A stretch of DNA of 64,000 nt. It comes from Pseudomonas sp. MM213. Lineage in GTDB: Bacteria; Pseudomonadota; Gammaproteobacteria; Pseudomonadales; Pseudomonadaceae. The notes beneath the pieces are model-generated. The model was not told the DNA's origin and did not search any database. It was given only the letters and a program-made list of their open reading frames with translations. Within the stretch, counting starts at the first letter, position 1; the number at the start of each line of letters is the position of its first letter. Both the position numbers and the translations under genes were made by a program. Shown here one piece after another: positions 16,187 to 25,476 of this stretch. The stretch covers positions 6,634,001 through 6,698,000 of the forward strand of contig NZ_CP081943.1 of assembly GCF_020423045.1 (NCBI RefSeq), given 5' to 3'.

Positions 16187-16283
16187 CCTTGTAGGAGCGA
16201 AGCTTGCTCGCGAAGGCGGTCTGACATTCCAAATCAATGTCGACTGGTACACCGCTTTCGCGAGCAAGCTTCGCTCCTACAGG
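16187..16283. repeat. REP element pair inside the prp operon (prpC/acnD)
   Basis: GCGAAGCTTGCTCGCGAA-type inverted copies in the 193-base gap between prpC and acnD, the same subtype as at 14902-14996. Confidence 0.9.
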
Positions 16284-16351
16284 GGGGCGGTTTTCCAATC
16301 AAATTCTGGTGCCGCCCCGCCTTTTGTTATTACCGTGACCGAGTCCTGACG

Positions 16352-18949
16352 ATGAACACTGAATTCCGTAAACCGCTGCCCGGCAGCCATCTGGATTATT
16401 TCGACGTCCGTGCGGCAGTCGAAGCCATCCAGCCCGGCGCCTATGACACTCTGCCGTACACCTCCCGCGTGCTGGCGGAAAACCTGGTGCGTCGCTGCGA
16501 CCCGGCCACGCTCACCGAATCCCTGAAGCAATTCATCGAGCGCAAACGCGACCTCGACTTCCCGTGGTTTCCGGCTCGCGTGGTGTGCCACGACATCCTC
16601 GGCCAGACCGCATTGGTCGACCTCGCCGGCCTGCGTGACGCCATCGCTTTGCAAGGTGGCGACCCGGCGCAAGTGAACCCGGTGGTGCCGACGCAATTGA
16701 TCGTCGATCACTCGCTGGCCGTTGAGCGCGGTGGCTTCGATCCACAGGCGTTCGAGAAGAACCGCGCCATCGAAGACCGTCGCAACGAAGACCGTTTCCA
16801 CTTCATCAACTGGACCAAGAAGGCCTTCAAGAACGTTGACGTGATCCCGCCGGGCAACGGGATCATGCACCAGATCAACCTGGAGAAAATGTCTCCGGTG
16901 ATTCAGGTGCGTGACGGCGTCGCGTTCCCTGACACCTGCGTCGGCACCGACAGCCACACCCCGCACGTCGATGCACTGGGCGTGATCGCTATCGGCGTCG
17001 GTGGCCTCGAAGCGGAAAGCGTGATGCTCGGCCGCGCATCGTGGATGCGCCTGCCGGAAAGCGTCGGCGTTGAACTGACCGGCAAGCTGCAACCAGGCAT
17101 CACCGCCACCGACATGGTGCTGGCGCTGACCGAGTTCCTGCGCAAGCAAAAAGTCGTCGGCGCATGGCTGGAATTCTTCGGCGAAGGCGCTTCCGCGCTG
17201 ACCCTCGGCGACCGCGCAACCATCTCCAACATGGCTCCTGAATACGGCGCCACGGCGGCGATGTTCTACATCGACCAGCAGACCATCGACTACCTCAAAC
17301 TCACCGGCCGCGAAGACGAGCAGGTGCAGTTGGTCGAGAACTACGCCAAGACCACGGGCCTGTGGGCCGACAGCCTGAAGGGCGCGCAATACGAGCGTGG
17401 CTTGACCTTCAACCTGTCCTCGGTGGTGCGCAACATGGCCGGCCCGAGCAACCCGCACGCCCGTGTAGCGGTGTCGGATCTGGCGGCCAAAGGCATTTCC
17501 GGCCAGTGGGAAGATGTGCCCGGCCAGATGCCGGACGGCGCAGTCATCATCGCCGCCATCACCAGCTGCACCAACACCAGCAACCCGCGCAACGTGATCG
17601 CTGCCGGCCTGCTGGCGCGCAACGCCAACAAGCTCGGGTTGACCCGTAAGCCATGGGTCAAATCGTCCCTGGCACCGGGCTCGAAAACCGTGGCGTTGTA
17701 CCTCGATGAGGCGGGCCTGACTGACGAACTGGAACAACTCGGTTTCGGCGTCGTGGCTTTCGCTTGCACCACTTGCAACGGCATGTCCGGCGCGCTCGAT
17801 CCGGTGATCCAGCAAGAGATCATCGACCGTGACCTGTATGCCACGGCCGTGCTCTCCGGCAACCGTAACTTCGATGGCCGGATTCACCCGTACGCCAAGC
17901 AAGCATTCCTCGCTTCGCCGCCGTTGGTGGTCGCGTACGCCATCGCCGGTACCATCCGTTTCGACATCGAAAAAGATGTGCTGGGCCTGGATGCGAATGG
18001 CAAGGAAATCCGCCTGAAAGACATCTGGCCGAGCGATGAAGAAATCGATGCGGTGGTGAAAGCCTCGGTGAAGCCGGAGCAGTTCCGTCAGGTCTACATT
18101 CCGATGTTCGCCATCCACGAAGACACCGGCCCGAAAGTCTCGCCGCTGTACGACTGGCGCGAGATGAGCACCTACATCCGCCGTCCGCCGTACTGGGAAG
18201 GTGCGCTGGCCGGCGCGCGTCCGCTCAAGGGCATGCGCCCGCTGGCGGTGCTGCCGGACAACATCACCACCGATCACCTGTCGCCGTCGAACGCGATCAT
18301 GCTCGACAGCGCCGCCGGCGAATACCTGGCGAAAATGGGCTTGCCGGAAGAGGACTTCAACTCCTATGCCACGCACCGCGGTGACCACCTGACCGCGCAA
18401 CGCGCCACCTTTGCCAACCCGAAACTGTTCAATGAAATGGTCCAGGAAAACGGCAAGGTCAAGCAGGGTTCGCTGGCCCGCGTCGAGCCGGAAGGCAAGG
18501 TCATGCGCATGTGGGAAGCCATCGAAACCTACATGGAGCGCAAGCAGCCGCTGATCATCATTGCCGGCGCCGACTACGGTCAGGGTTCGTCCCGCGACTG
18601 GGCGGCCAAAGGCGTGCGTCTGGCCGGTGTGGAAGCGATTGCCGCCGAAGGTTTCGAGCGCATCCACCGCACCAACCTGGTGGGCATGGGCGTGTTGCCG
18701 CTGGAGTTCAAGCCGGGCACCAACCGTCACACCCTGGCCATCGACGGCAGCGAAACCTACGACGTGATCGGTGAGCGTACGCCGCGCGCCGAGCTGACGC
18801 TGGTGATCCATCGCAAGAATGGCGAGCGCGTCGAGGTGCCGGTCACCTGTCGTCTCGACACCGCCGAAGAGGTGTCGATCTACGAGGCCGGTGGCGTGCT
18901 GCAACGCTTCGCCCAGGACTTCCTCGAAGAATCGGCCGTCGCCGTCTAA
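16352..18949 (+). CDS. acnD: Fe/S-dependent 2-methylcitrate dehydratase AcnD
   Basis: An 865-residue aconitase-family [4Fe-4S] enzyme that dehydrates 2-methylcitrate to trans-2-methylaconitate, which PrpF then isomerises. Cluster cysteines are in ITSCTNTSN (about residue 405) and ACTTCNGMSG (about 475). The substrate-binding GADYGQGSSRDWAAKG of the swivel domain is near residue 745. The ATG at 16352 gives the family N-terminus MNTEFRKPLPG; the frame open from 16061 overlaps prpC and the REP pair and is not used. The pairing with prpF downstream distinguishes it from AcnA. Confidence 0.96.
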   Translation: MNTEFRKPLPGSHLDYFDVRAAVEAIQPGAYDTLPYTSRVLAENLVRRCDPATLTESLKQFIERKRDLDFPWFPARVVCHDILGQTALVDLAGLRDAIALQGGDPAQVNPVVPTQLIVDHSLAVERGGFDPQAFEKNRAIEDRRNEDRFHFINWTKKAFKNVDVIPPGNGIMHQINLEKMSPVIQVRDGVAFPDTCVGTDSHTPHVDALGVIAIGVGGLEAESVMLGRASWMRLPESVGVELTGKLQPGITATDMVLALTEFLRKQKVVGAWLEFFGEGASALTLGDRATISNMAPEYGATAAMFYIDQQTIDYLKLTGREDEQVQLVENYAKTTGLWADSLKGAQYERGLTFNLSSVVRNMAGPSNPHARVAVSDLAAKGISGQWEDVPGQMPDGAVIIAAITSCTNTSNPRNVIAAGLLARNANKLGLTRKPWVKSSLAPGSKTVALYLDEAGLTDELEQLGFGVVAFACTTCNGMSGALDPVIQQEIIDRDLYATAVLSGNRNFDGRIHPYAKQAFLASPPLVVAYAIAGTIRFDIEKDVLGLDANGKEIRLKDIWPSDEEIDAVVKASVKPEQFRQVYIPMFAIHEDTGPKVSPLYDWREMSTYIRRPPYWEGALAGARPLKGMRPLAVLPDNITTDHLSPSNAIMLDSAAGEYLAKMGLPEEDFNSYATHRGDHLTAQRATFANPKLFNEMVQENGKVKQGSLARVEPEGKVMRMWEAIETYMERKQPLIIIAGADYGQGSSRDWAAKGVRLAGVEAIAAEGFERIHRTNLVGMGVLPLEFKPGTNRHTLAIDGSETYDVIGERTPRAELTLVIHRKNGERVEVPVTCRLDTAEEVSIYEAGGVLQRFAQDFLEESAVAV

Positions 18950-19005
18950 AACACGCTGTGCGGGCACGGAGTTTCAAATTCCGTGTCCGCTTTGAAGGAG
19001 CACCA

Positions 19006-20196
19006 ATGGCTCACGCACCTCAAATCAAAATCCCCGCCACCTACATGCGTGGCGGCACCAGCAAAGGCGTGTTTTTCAGCCTGAAAGACTTGCCCGAAGC
19101 GGCGCAGGTTCCAGGCCCGGCGCGCGATGCCTTGTTGTTGCGGGTGATCGGCAGTCCCGACCCGTACGACAAGCAAATCGACGGCATGGGCGGCGCGACC
19201 TCCAGCACCAGCAAAACCGTGATCCTGTCGAAAAGCATCAAGGCTGATCACGACGTCGATTACCTGTTCGGCCAAGTCTCCATCGACAAACCTTTCGTCG
19301 ACTGGAGCGGCAACTGCGGCAACCTGTCCGCAGCGGTCGGTTCGTTCGCCATCAGCAACGGTCTGGTCGATGCCAGCCGCATTCCGCACAACGGTGTGGC
19401 GGTGGTGCGCGTGTGGCAAGCCAATATTGGCAAGACCATCATCGCCCACGTGCCGATCACCAACGGTGAAGTGCAGGAAACCGGTGATTTCGAACTCGAC
19501 GGCGTGACCTTTCCGGCGGCCGAAGTGCAGGTCGAATTCATGGACCCGGCGGCAGAAGAAGAGGGCGGCGGTGGTTCGATGTTTCCTACCGGCAATCTGG
19601 TGGATGACCTCGAAGTGCCCGGCGTCGGGACCTTCAAGGCGACCATGATCAATGCCGGCATTCCGACCATCTTCGTCAATGCCGAAGACATCGGTTACAC
19701 CGGCACCGAGTTGCAGGGCGCCATCAACGGTGATCCGAAAGCGCTGGCGATGTTCGAGACCATTCGTGCGTATGGCGCGTTGCGCATGGGGCTGATTTCG
19801 AATCTGGATGAAGCGGCCAAACGTCAACACACGCCCAAGGTTGCCTTCGTGGCCAAACCGGCGGATTACGTTGCCTCCAGCGGTAAAGCGATTGCTGCGG
19901 GTGACGTCGACTTGCTGGTGCGTGCGTTGTCGATGGGCAAGTTGCACCACGCGATGATGGGGACTGCTGCGGTGGCTATCGGCACTGCTGCCGCCATTTC
20001 CGGCACGCTGGTAAACCTCGCTGCGGGCGGTATCGAACGTAACGCCGTGCGCTTCGGCCATCCGTCCGGCACGTTGCGTGTGGGTGCTGAAGCCAGCCAG
20101 GTGAACGGCGAGTGGACCGTCAACAAAGCCATCATGAGCCGCAGTGCGCGGGTGCTGATGGAAGGCTTCGTGCGGGTGCCGGGAGACTCCTTCTAA
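19006..20196 (+). CDS. prpF: 2-methylaconitate cis-trans isomerase PrpF
   Basis: A 396-residue member of the DUF453/diaminopimelate-epimerase-like family that converts the AcnD product to cis-2-methylaconitate. The N-terminal motif YMRGGTSKGVFF, with its catalytic-type lysine, and GMGGATSSTSKT are characteristic. The start is the ATG at 19006 with AAGGAG upstream, 56 bases after the acnD stop. acnD-prpF is an obligate pair in organisms where AcnD replaces or supplements PrpD. Confidence 0.96.
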   Translation: MAHAPQIKIPATYMRGGTSKGVFFSLKDLPEAAQVPGPARDALLLRVIGSPDPYDKQIDGMGGATSSTSKTVILSKSIKADHDVDYLFGQVSIDKPFVDWSGNCGNLSAAVGSFAISNGLVDASRIPHNGVAVVRVWQANIGKTIIAHVPITNGEVQETGDFELDGVTFPAAEVQVEFMDPAAEEEGGGGSMFPTGNLVDDLEVPGVGTFKATMINAGIPTIFVNAEDIGYTGTELQGAINGDPKALAMFETIRAYGALRMGLISNLDEAAKRQHTPKVAFVAKPADYVASSGKAIAAGDVDLLVRALSMGKLHHAMMGTAAVAIGTAAAISGTLVNLAAGGIERNAVRFGHPSGTLRVGAEASQVNGEWTVNKAIMSRSARVLMEGFVRVPGDSF

Positions 20197-20206
20197 CCCA
20201 CACAAC

Positions 20207-20300
20207 CCCTGTAGGAGCCGGCTTGCTGGCGATCCTGTCAACGCGGTCTGCCTGACATACCGAGTCGTCTGAATCGCCAGCAAGCCGGCTCCTACAGGGG
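20207..20300. repeat. REP element pair inside the prp operon (prpF/prpD)
   Basis: GCCGGCTTGCTGGCGAT-type inverted copies between prpF and prpD. Confidence 0.9.
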
Positions 20301-20376
20301 CCGCATTTCAATTATAAGAATGTGATTTACCTGAACCGAGGTCCCATTAACGAACCACTTTACGAGTGAATCGAAC

Positions 20377-21861
20377 ATGAGCACCAACGTCGACCTGAAC
20401 AACCGCCCCGACTACGACACGGTCCTGCAGGACATTGCCGACTACGTCCTCAACTTCAAAATCGAATCCAAAGAAGCCCTCGACACCGCCCGCAACTGCC
20501 TGATGGACACTTTGGGCTGCGGCCTCCTGGCCCTGCGCTTTCCCGAATGCACCAAGCACCTTGGCCCGATTGTCGAAGGCACCGTCGTGCCGTTCGGCGC
20601 TCGCGTGCCGGGCACCAACTACCGTCTCGACCCGGTCAAGGCCGCCTGGGACATCGGCTGCATCGTGCGCTGGCTCGACTACAACGACACCTGGCTCGCC
20701 GCCGAATGGGGACATCCCTCCGATAACCTCGGGGGCATTCTTGCGGTGGCCGATCACCTGTCGCAGAAGCGCCTGGCCAATGGCGATGCGCCGCTGACCG
20801 TTCGCGCCGTACTCGAAGCGATGATCATGGCCCACGAGATTCAAGGCGTGATTGCGCTGGAAAACTCCTTCAATCGTGTCGGCCTCGATCACGTCATCCT
20901 GGTGAAAGTTGCCTCGACCGCCGTCACCGCCAAACTCATGGGCGCCAATCGCGAGCAGATGCTGTCGGCGTTGTCCCATGCTTTCGCCGATGGTCAGGCG
21001 TTGCGCACGTATCGGCATGCACCGAATGCCGGGTCGCGCAAATCCTGGGCGGCGGGCGATGCCTCCAGCCGGGGCGTGCGTCTGGCCGACATCGCGATGC
21101 GTGGCGAGATGGGCATCCCCGGCGTATTGACCGCCAAACAGTGGGGCTTCTACGACGTATTGTTCAGTCACAGCAACAACGACCTGGCGCTCAAGCCTGA
21201 AGGCAAACGTGTGTTCAGTTTCTCCCGACCGTACGGCAGTTACGTGATGGAAAACGTGCTGTTCAAGATCAGCTTCCCGGCCGAATTCCACGCACAAACC
21301 GCCTGCGAAGCCGCCGTCACCTTGCACCCGCAAGTCAGGAATCGCCTGCACGAAATCGACAAAATCGTCATCACCACCCACGAGTCGGCGATCCGCATCA
21401 TCTCCAAGGTCGGCCCGCTGGCCAATGCGGCGGACCGCGATCATTGCCTCCAATACATGGCCGCCGTGCCGTTGGCGTTCGGCAATCTGGTGGCCGAGCA
21501 ATACGAAGACGAGTTCCACGCGGCGCACCCGATCATCGATGTGCTGCGCGAGAAAATGGTCATCGTCGAAGACCCTCGCTTCACCCGCGAATACCTGGAG
21601 GCTGACAAACGCTCTATCGCCAATGCGATTCAGGTGTTTTTCAAGGACGGCTCCAGCACCGAGAACGTGGTGGTGGAATACCCGATCGGCCATCGCCGTC
21701 GCCGCACCGACGGCATTCCGTTGCTGGAAGACAAGTTCAAAGCCAACCTGGCGACACGCTTCACCGGCCAGCGCAGTGCCGAGATTTTTGCCTTGTGCAA
21801 GGACCAGGCAGCGCTTGAAGCCACACCGGTGAACCGCTTCATGGACCTGTTCGTGATCTGA
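20377..21861 (+). CDS. prpD: 2-methylcitrate dehydratase PrpD
   Basis: A 494-residue MmgE/PrpD-family enzyme that dehydrates 2-methylcitrate without an Fe-S cluster. Family blocks seen are [14 protein letters not shown] (about residue 47), [19 protein letters not shown] (about 105) and [13 protein letters not shown] (about 225). With acnD/prpF also present, the operon carries two routes for the same dehydration, a common arrangement in Pseudomonas. The 180-base gap to prpF, with a REP pair, may uncouple its expression from the upstream genes. The ribosome-binding site is weak. Confidence 0.95.
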   Translation: MSTNVDLNNRPDYDTVLQDIADYVLNFKIESKEALDTARNCLMDTLGCGLLALRFPECTKHLGPIVEGTVVPFGARVPGTNYRLDPVKAAWDIGCIVRWLDYNDTWLAAEWGHPSDNLGGILAVADHLSQKRLANGDAPLTVRAVLEAMIMAHEIQGVIALENSFNRVGLDHVILVKVASTAVTAKLMGANREQMLSALSHAFADGQALRTYRHAPNAGSRKSWAAGDASSRGVRLADIAMRGEMGIPGVLTAKQWGFYDVLFSHSNNDLALKPEGKRVFSFSRPYGSYVMENVLFKISFPAEFHAQTACEAAVTLHPQVRNRLHEIDKIVITTHESAIRIISKVGPLANAADRDHCLQYMAAVPLAFGNLVAEQYEDEFHAAHPIIDVLREKMVIVEDPRFTREYLEADKRSIANAIQVFFKDGSSTENVVVEYPIGHRRRRTDGIPLLEDKFKANLATRFTGQRSAEIFALCKDQAALEATPVNRFMDLFVI

Positions 21862-21869
21862 CGGAACCC

Positions 21870-21941
21870 CTTGTAGGAGCCAGGCTTGCCGGCGAAGGCG
21901 TCCTTGAATACGCCTTCGCCGGCAAGCCTGGCTCCTACAGG
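21870..21941. repeat. REP element pair (GCCAGGCTTGCCGGCGAA type) overlapping a stop codon
   Basis: Inverted copies between prpD and the convergent EamA gene. The outer end CCTACAG (to 21941) contains the complement of the EamA stop codon at 21935-21937. Confidence 0.9.
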
Positions 21942-22873
21942 TTCCGTGTCAGCCATTTTTCCAGCGGCAGTTTGGTGATCGCAAACCCGGTCAACAAAAT
22001 CGCCGAATAGATCATCAACTCTCGCGAAAGGCTTTGCCCCTCGTACCACGCGCCGATGATCACCGCGAACACCGGAAAAATGATGAACACAAACGACAAA
22101 ATGATCGGGCTCAACCGCTTGAGCAGCAAAAAATAAACGATAAACCCGCCCACCGACGCCACCAGTCCCAGGTAGAGCAGGGCGCCCCAGGAACGCAGGC
22201 TGATCCCATCGAACACCGGCGCTTCGACATTCAGCCCCGCGACAAACAGCATCAAGCCCGCAATGCCGATCGGCAGCGTGTTGTAGGTAATCACGCTGAT
22301 CGCCGAGCCGTGTTTCTTGGTCACCACGTAACACAACGCATGCATCACCGCCGCGCAGAGAATCGCCAGCACGCCGAACAGTTCAGCGTGGTCCAGATGC
22401 AATCCCTGGCTGCGAATAATCATGAACAGACTGCCGAAGCCGATGGCAATGCCGAGCACTTGTGACGGGTAGATTTTTTCCCGCAGAAACAGCGCGGAAA
22501 ACAGCAGGATGAACACCGGCATGCAACTGAACAACAGGGCCGTGAGCCCGGATGAAACATGCATCTCGCCGTAGTTGAGCAAGTAATACGGCAGGCTGAA
22601 ATACGACAGCGTCACGAACAGGAAAAACCAGCGGCTTTCCTTGGGGAACATCAACGGCTCACGACGGATGAGGGCGAAAACAAGGAACAACGGAAAGGCG
22701 ATCAGGAACCGCAGCCCGGCGGCCGTCAGCGGTGGCACCGTTTCAACCGCAATCTTGATCCCGAGCCATGTCGTTCCCCAGCTCAGGCACACGATCAGAA
22801 AAAGGACGCTGGTGATCAGCGCGGCTAACCAGGGTTTTCCAGTGCTTGAATTCGCGCTGAGAGCGATGGACAT
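21935..22873 (-). CDS. DMT superfamily (EamA) transporter
   Basis: A 312-residue inner-membrane protein with ten hydrophobic segments arranged as two EamA repeats, typical of drug/metabolite exporters such as RhtA/YdcZ-like proteins. N-terminal signature: SWGTTWLGIKIAVETVPPLTAAGLRFL. It is divergent from a MocR-type regulator, a frequent pairing in which the regulator senses an amino acid or pyridoxal compound and the exporter removes a related metabolite. An AAGGAA site precedes the ATG at 22873. The final codons AAC CTG TAG lie in the edge of a REP element. The substrate is unknown. Confidence 0.9.
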   Translation of the reverse strand: MSIALSANSSTGKPWLAALITSVLFLIVCLSWGTTWLGIKIAVETVPPLTAAGLRFLIAFPLFLVFALIRREPLMFPKESRWFFLFVTLSYFSLPYYLLNYGEMHVSSGLTALLFSCMPVFILLFSALFLREKIYPSQVLGIAIGFGSLFMIIRSQGLHLDHAELFGVLAILCAAVMHALCYVVTKKHGSAISVITYNTLPIGIAGLMLFVAGLNVEAPVFDGISLRSWGALLYLGLVASVGGFIVYFLLLKRLSPIILSFVFIIFPVFAVIIGAWYEGQSLSRELMIYSAILLTGFAITKLPLEKWLTRNL

Positions 22874-22967
22874 GATCGAGTTCCTTTTTTGTTGTCGGAA
22901 TTGACCTGCATCTGCAAAAGGTCTATCCCTGATTGAACCTGCTTAAAGCACGCTATTCGGGACTGAA

Positions 22968-24377
22968 ATGAGTGTCAAAGTAAGTATTGCCATGGTGTCA
23001 ATCCTGCGCGACGGGCTCGTCAACGGACTGGGCGTGAAGTACAAGCGCCTGGCGGACGCCGTGGAAAAAGCGATCGTTGAAGGCGTGATCGAGCCCGGCT
23101 GCAAACTGCCACCGCATCGGCTGTTGGCCGACAGCCTCGGCGTGACCATCGGCACCGTCAGCCGTGCTTACGGCGAGCTCGAGCGCGTAGGACGGGTGGT
23201 CGCTCGCGTAGGAGATGGCACTTACGTGCGTCAGCGCGGGATGGAACGTCAGCGCGATGCTGGCTTTCGCAATGTCAGCGAAGAGCCGCAGGCATGTTTC
23301 GACATGAGCCGTAATCAACCGATTCCGGGGCAGGAAACACTGTTTTTAAGCCAGAGCTTGCAGGCGTTGGCGCTCGATCCCGATGCCTTGCAGAGCATCG
23401 GCGGCTACACCGCCGATGCCGGATCGCTACGCCATCGCGCGGCGGGCGTGCACTGGTTGCGGCACCTGCAATTTGTGCCGGACGCCGAGCAGGTCGTATG
23501 CGTGAACGGCGGCCAGCACGGTCTGTTGTGTGCCTTGATGGGGTTGCTCAAGGCGGGCGATACCGTGGTCACGGAACACCTGACTTACCCGGGGTTGATC
23601 AGCGTTGCACGCATGCTTGGGATCAAACTGATCGGCGTCGCGATGGATGACGAAGGGTTGATGCCGGATGCGCTGGAAGACGTTTGCCGCAACCATCGTG
23701 TGTCGGCGCTGTACTGCACGCCGACGATCCAGAATCCTACGGCGGCGGTGATGTCCGTCCCACGGCGAGAGGCGATTGCCGAGGTCTGTCGGCAGCACAA
23801 TCTGCTGATCTTTGAGGATGAAGCCCACGCGGTGTTGGCTCGGCAGCGACCGTTGCCCTTGAGTTATTTCGCCCCGGAGCGCTCGGTGTTGATCGGCAGC
23901 CTGAGCAAAGCGGTTTCGGCGGGGTTGCGCGTCGGTTATCTGCATGCGCCGCAACCGTTGATCGGGCGCTTGAGCGCGGCGGTACGCGGAACGTGCTGGA
24001 TGGCCAGTCCGTTGGCGCTGGAGGTGGCGAGCCTTTGGATCGGAAACGGTAGTGCGGCGCAGTTGCTGGCTCAACAGATTATCGAGATCGGCCGGCGCAA
24101 GGCGTTGGTCAGTGGGGTGTTGGAGGGCGTGGCATACAAAACCCATCCCGACAGCCCGCACTTTTGGATCGAAGTGCCCGAGCCATGGCGGGCGTCGCAG
24201 ATTGCGGCGGAACTCAAGGAGAACAATTACCTGGTCGCCACCGCCGAGGCGTTTGCGGTCGGGCACGGGGCGGTGCCGCAGTTCATTCGGGCGAGTGTGT
24301 GTAATTCGGCGGGGGATGATGGATTGTTGATTCGAGGGTTTGAAGCGTTGGTCGAGGCATTAACAGAGACCGTGTAA
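22968..24377 (+). CDS. MocR/PdxR-type regulator (GntR HTH fused to aminotransferase fold)
   Basis: A 469-residue fusion. The GntR-type winged helix covers about residues 22-88 (KYKRLADAVEKAI, HRLLADSLGVTIGTVSRAYGEL). A fold-type I aminotransferase-like domain follows from about 110. The PLP lysine is in VLIGSLSKAVSAGLRVGY, with the NP and Asp motifs CTPTIQNPTAAVM and IFEDEAHAVL upstream of it. Such proteins use PLP or its aldimines as effector, and usually control a neighbouring divergent gene, here an EamA exporter. GACCT and AGGTC half-sites (22903-22907, 22919-22923) lie in the shared 94-base intergenic region and could be its operator. Confidence 0.92.
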   Translation: MSVKVSIAMVSILRDGLVNGLGVKYKRLADAVEKAIVEGVIEPGCKLPPHRLLADSLGVTIGTVSRAYGELERVGRVVARVGDGTYVRQRGMERQRDAGFRNVSEEPQACFDMSRNQPIPGQETLFLSQSLQALALDPDALQSIGGYTADAGSLRHRAAGVHWLRHLQFVPDAEQVVCVNGGQHGLLCALMGLLKAGDTVVTEHLTYPGLISVARMLGIKLIGVAMDDEGLMPDALEDVCRNHRVSALYCTPTIQNPTAAVMSVPRREAIAEVCRQHNLLIFEDEAHAVLARQRPLPLSYFAPERSVLIGSLSKAVSAGLRVGYLHAPQPLIGRLSAAVRGTCWMASPLALEVASLWIGNGSAAQLLAQQIIEIGRRKALVSGVLEGVAYKTHPDSPHFWIEVPEPWRASQIAAELKENNYLVATAEAFAVGHGAVPQFIRASVCNSAGDDGLLIRGFEALVEALTETV

Positions 24378-24382
24378 TCGTT

Positions 24383-24462
24383 CTTCGCGGGCAAGCCTCG
24401 CTCCTACAGTGGATTTGCGGCGTTCACAAAACCCCTGTGGGAGCGAGCCTGCTCGCGATGGC
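24383..24462. repeat. REP pair of two different subtypes
   Basis: The left copy (complement of GCGAGGCTTGCCCGCGAA) and the right copy (GCGAGCCTGCTCGCGATGG) belong to different subtypes, so the pair cannot form the usual long perfect stem, although each copy folds on its own. Confidence 0.8.
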
Positions 24463-24483
24463 GGCCTGGCAGACGCTGAATAA

Positions 24484-25302
24484 CTACTTGAACCGCCGCT
24501 CCACACCTTTCTCCACCAGAATCTTCGCCGAAATCTCTTCCACCGAAAAATGCGTGGAGTTGATGTGCGCAATATTCTCGCGGCGGAACAGGTTCTCCAC
24601 TTCGCGCACTTCAAACTCGCACTGCGCGTAGCTCGAATAGCGGCTGTTGGGCTTGCGCTCGTTGCGGATCGCGGTCAGGCGGTCCGGGTCGATGGTCAGT
24701 CCGAACAACTTGTGCTGGTGGGCGCGCAGGGCGTTTGGCAGCGTCAGGCGCTCCATGTCGTCTTCGGTCAGCGGATAGTTGGCCGCGCGGATGCCGAATT
24801 GCATCGCCATGTACAGGCACGTCGGCGTCTTACCACAACGCGACACCCCCACTAGGATCAGGTCGGCCTTGTCGTAATAATGCGTGCGCGCACCGTCGTC
24901 GTTGTCGAGGGCGAAGTTCACCGCCTCGATGCGTTCCATGTAATTGGAGTTGCCACCGATAGAGTGAGACTTGCCGACAGTGTAGGAAGAATGCTCGGTC
25001 AGTTCCTGTTCAAGCGGTGCCAGGAAAGTCGAGAAAATGTCGATCATGAAACCATTGGACGTCGCGAGGATCTCACGAATGTCCTGGTTGACGATGGTGT
25101 CGAATATGATCGGCCGGAAGCCGTCGGTTTCGGCGGCCTTGTTGATTTGTTGTACCATGGCCCGCGCTTTATCCACGTTGTCGATGTACGGCCGCGTGAA
25201 TTTGCTGAAGGTAATGTTTTCGAACTGCGCCAGGAGGCTTTGACCCAGGGTTTCGGCGGTAATGCCGGTGCCATCGGAGATAAAGAAAGCAGATCGTTTC
25301 AT
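24484..25302 (-). CDS. ppsR: PEP synthase regulatory protein (bifunctional kinase/pyrophosphorylase)
   Basis: A 272-residue DUF299/PSRP protein. It inactivates PEP synthase by ADP-dependent phosphorylation of a threonine and reactivates it with inorganic phosphate. The nucleotide-binding loop [15 protein letters not shown] (about residues 150-165) is the family hallmark. The N-terminal [18 protein letters not shown] matches the family start. The ATG at 25302 is preferred over the GTG at 25308. It is divergent from its target ppsA across a 174-base intergenic region, so the pair is probably co-regulated. Confidence 0.95.
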   Translation of the reverse strand: MKRSAFFISDGTGITAETLGQSLLAQFENITFSKFTRPYIDNVDKARAMVQQINKAAETDGFRPIIFDTIVNQDIREILATSNGFMIDIFSTFLAPLEQELTEHSSYTVGKSHSIGGNSNYMERIEAVNFALDNDDGARTHYYDKADLILVGVSRCGKTPTCLYMAMQFGIRAANYPLTEDDMERLTLPNALRAHQHKLFGLTIDPDRLTAIRNERKPNSRYSSYAQCEFEVREVENLFRRENIAHINSTHFSVEEISAKILVEKGVERRFK

Positions 25303-25408
25303 TTGCACCTTGGGCCTTAAGCTAGTGACGAATCTTGGATATGATAGGCGCGGTTTGCCGGCCTCTAGTGGCCCGCATTCTCACTTATTTTCCAGGTCCA
25401 GGCCATAC

Positions 25409-25439
25409 AGCCGGCAAATGCTCCTTTCGAGCGCCGGCT
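25409..25439 (+). other. Inverted repeat in the ppsA 5' region
   Basis: Perfect 7-base arms AGCCGGC (25409-25415) and GCCGGCT (25433-25439), 38 bases before the ppsA start codon. A similar TTGCCGGC word occurs at 25356-25363. It could be an mRNA hairpin near the translation start or an operator. Confidence 0.45.
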
Positions 25440-25476
25440 TCTGAGCTTTTCCAACACAGTTAGTGGAGAGATCACC

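Noticed and set aside
16277..18967. 896-codon open frame on the minus strand opposite acnD
   Set aside because: It is a mirror frame of a clearly conserved gene. The protein is rich in Arg, His, Gly and Val with no family motifs, as expected for the antisense of high-GC coding DNA.
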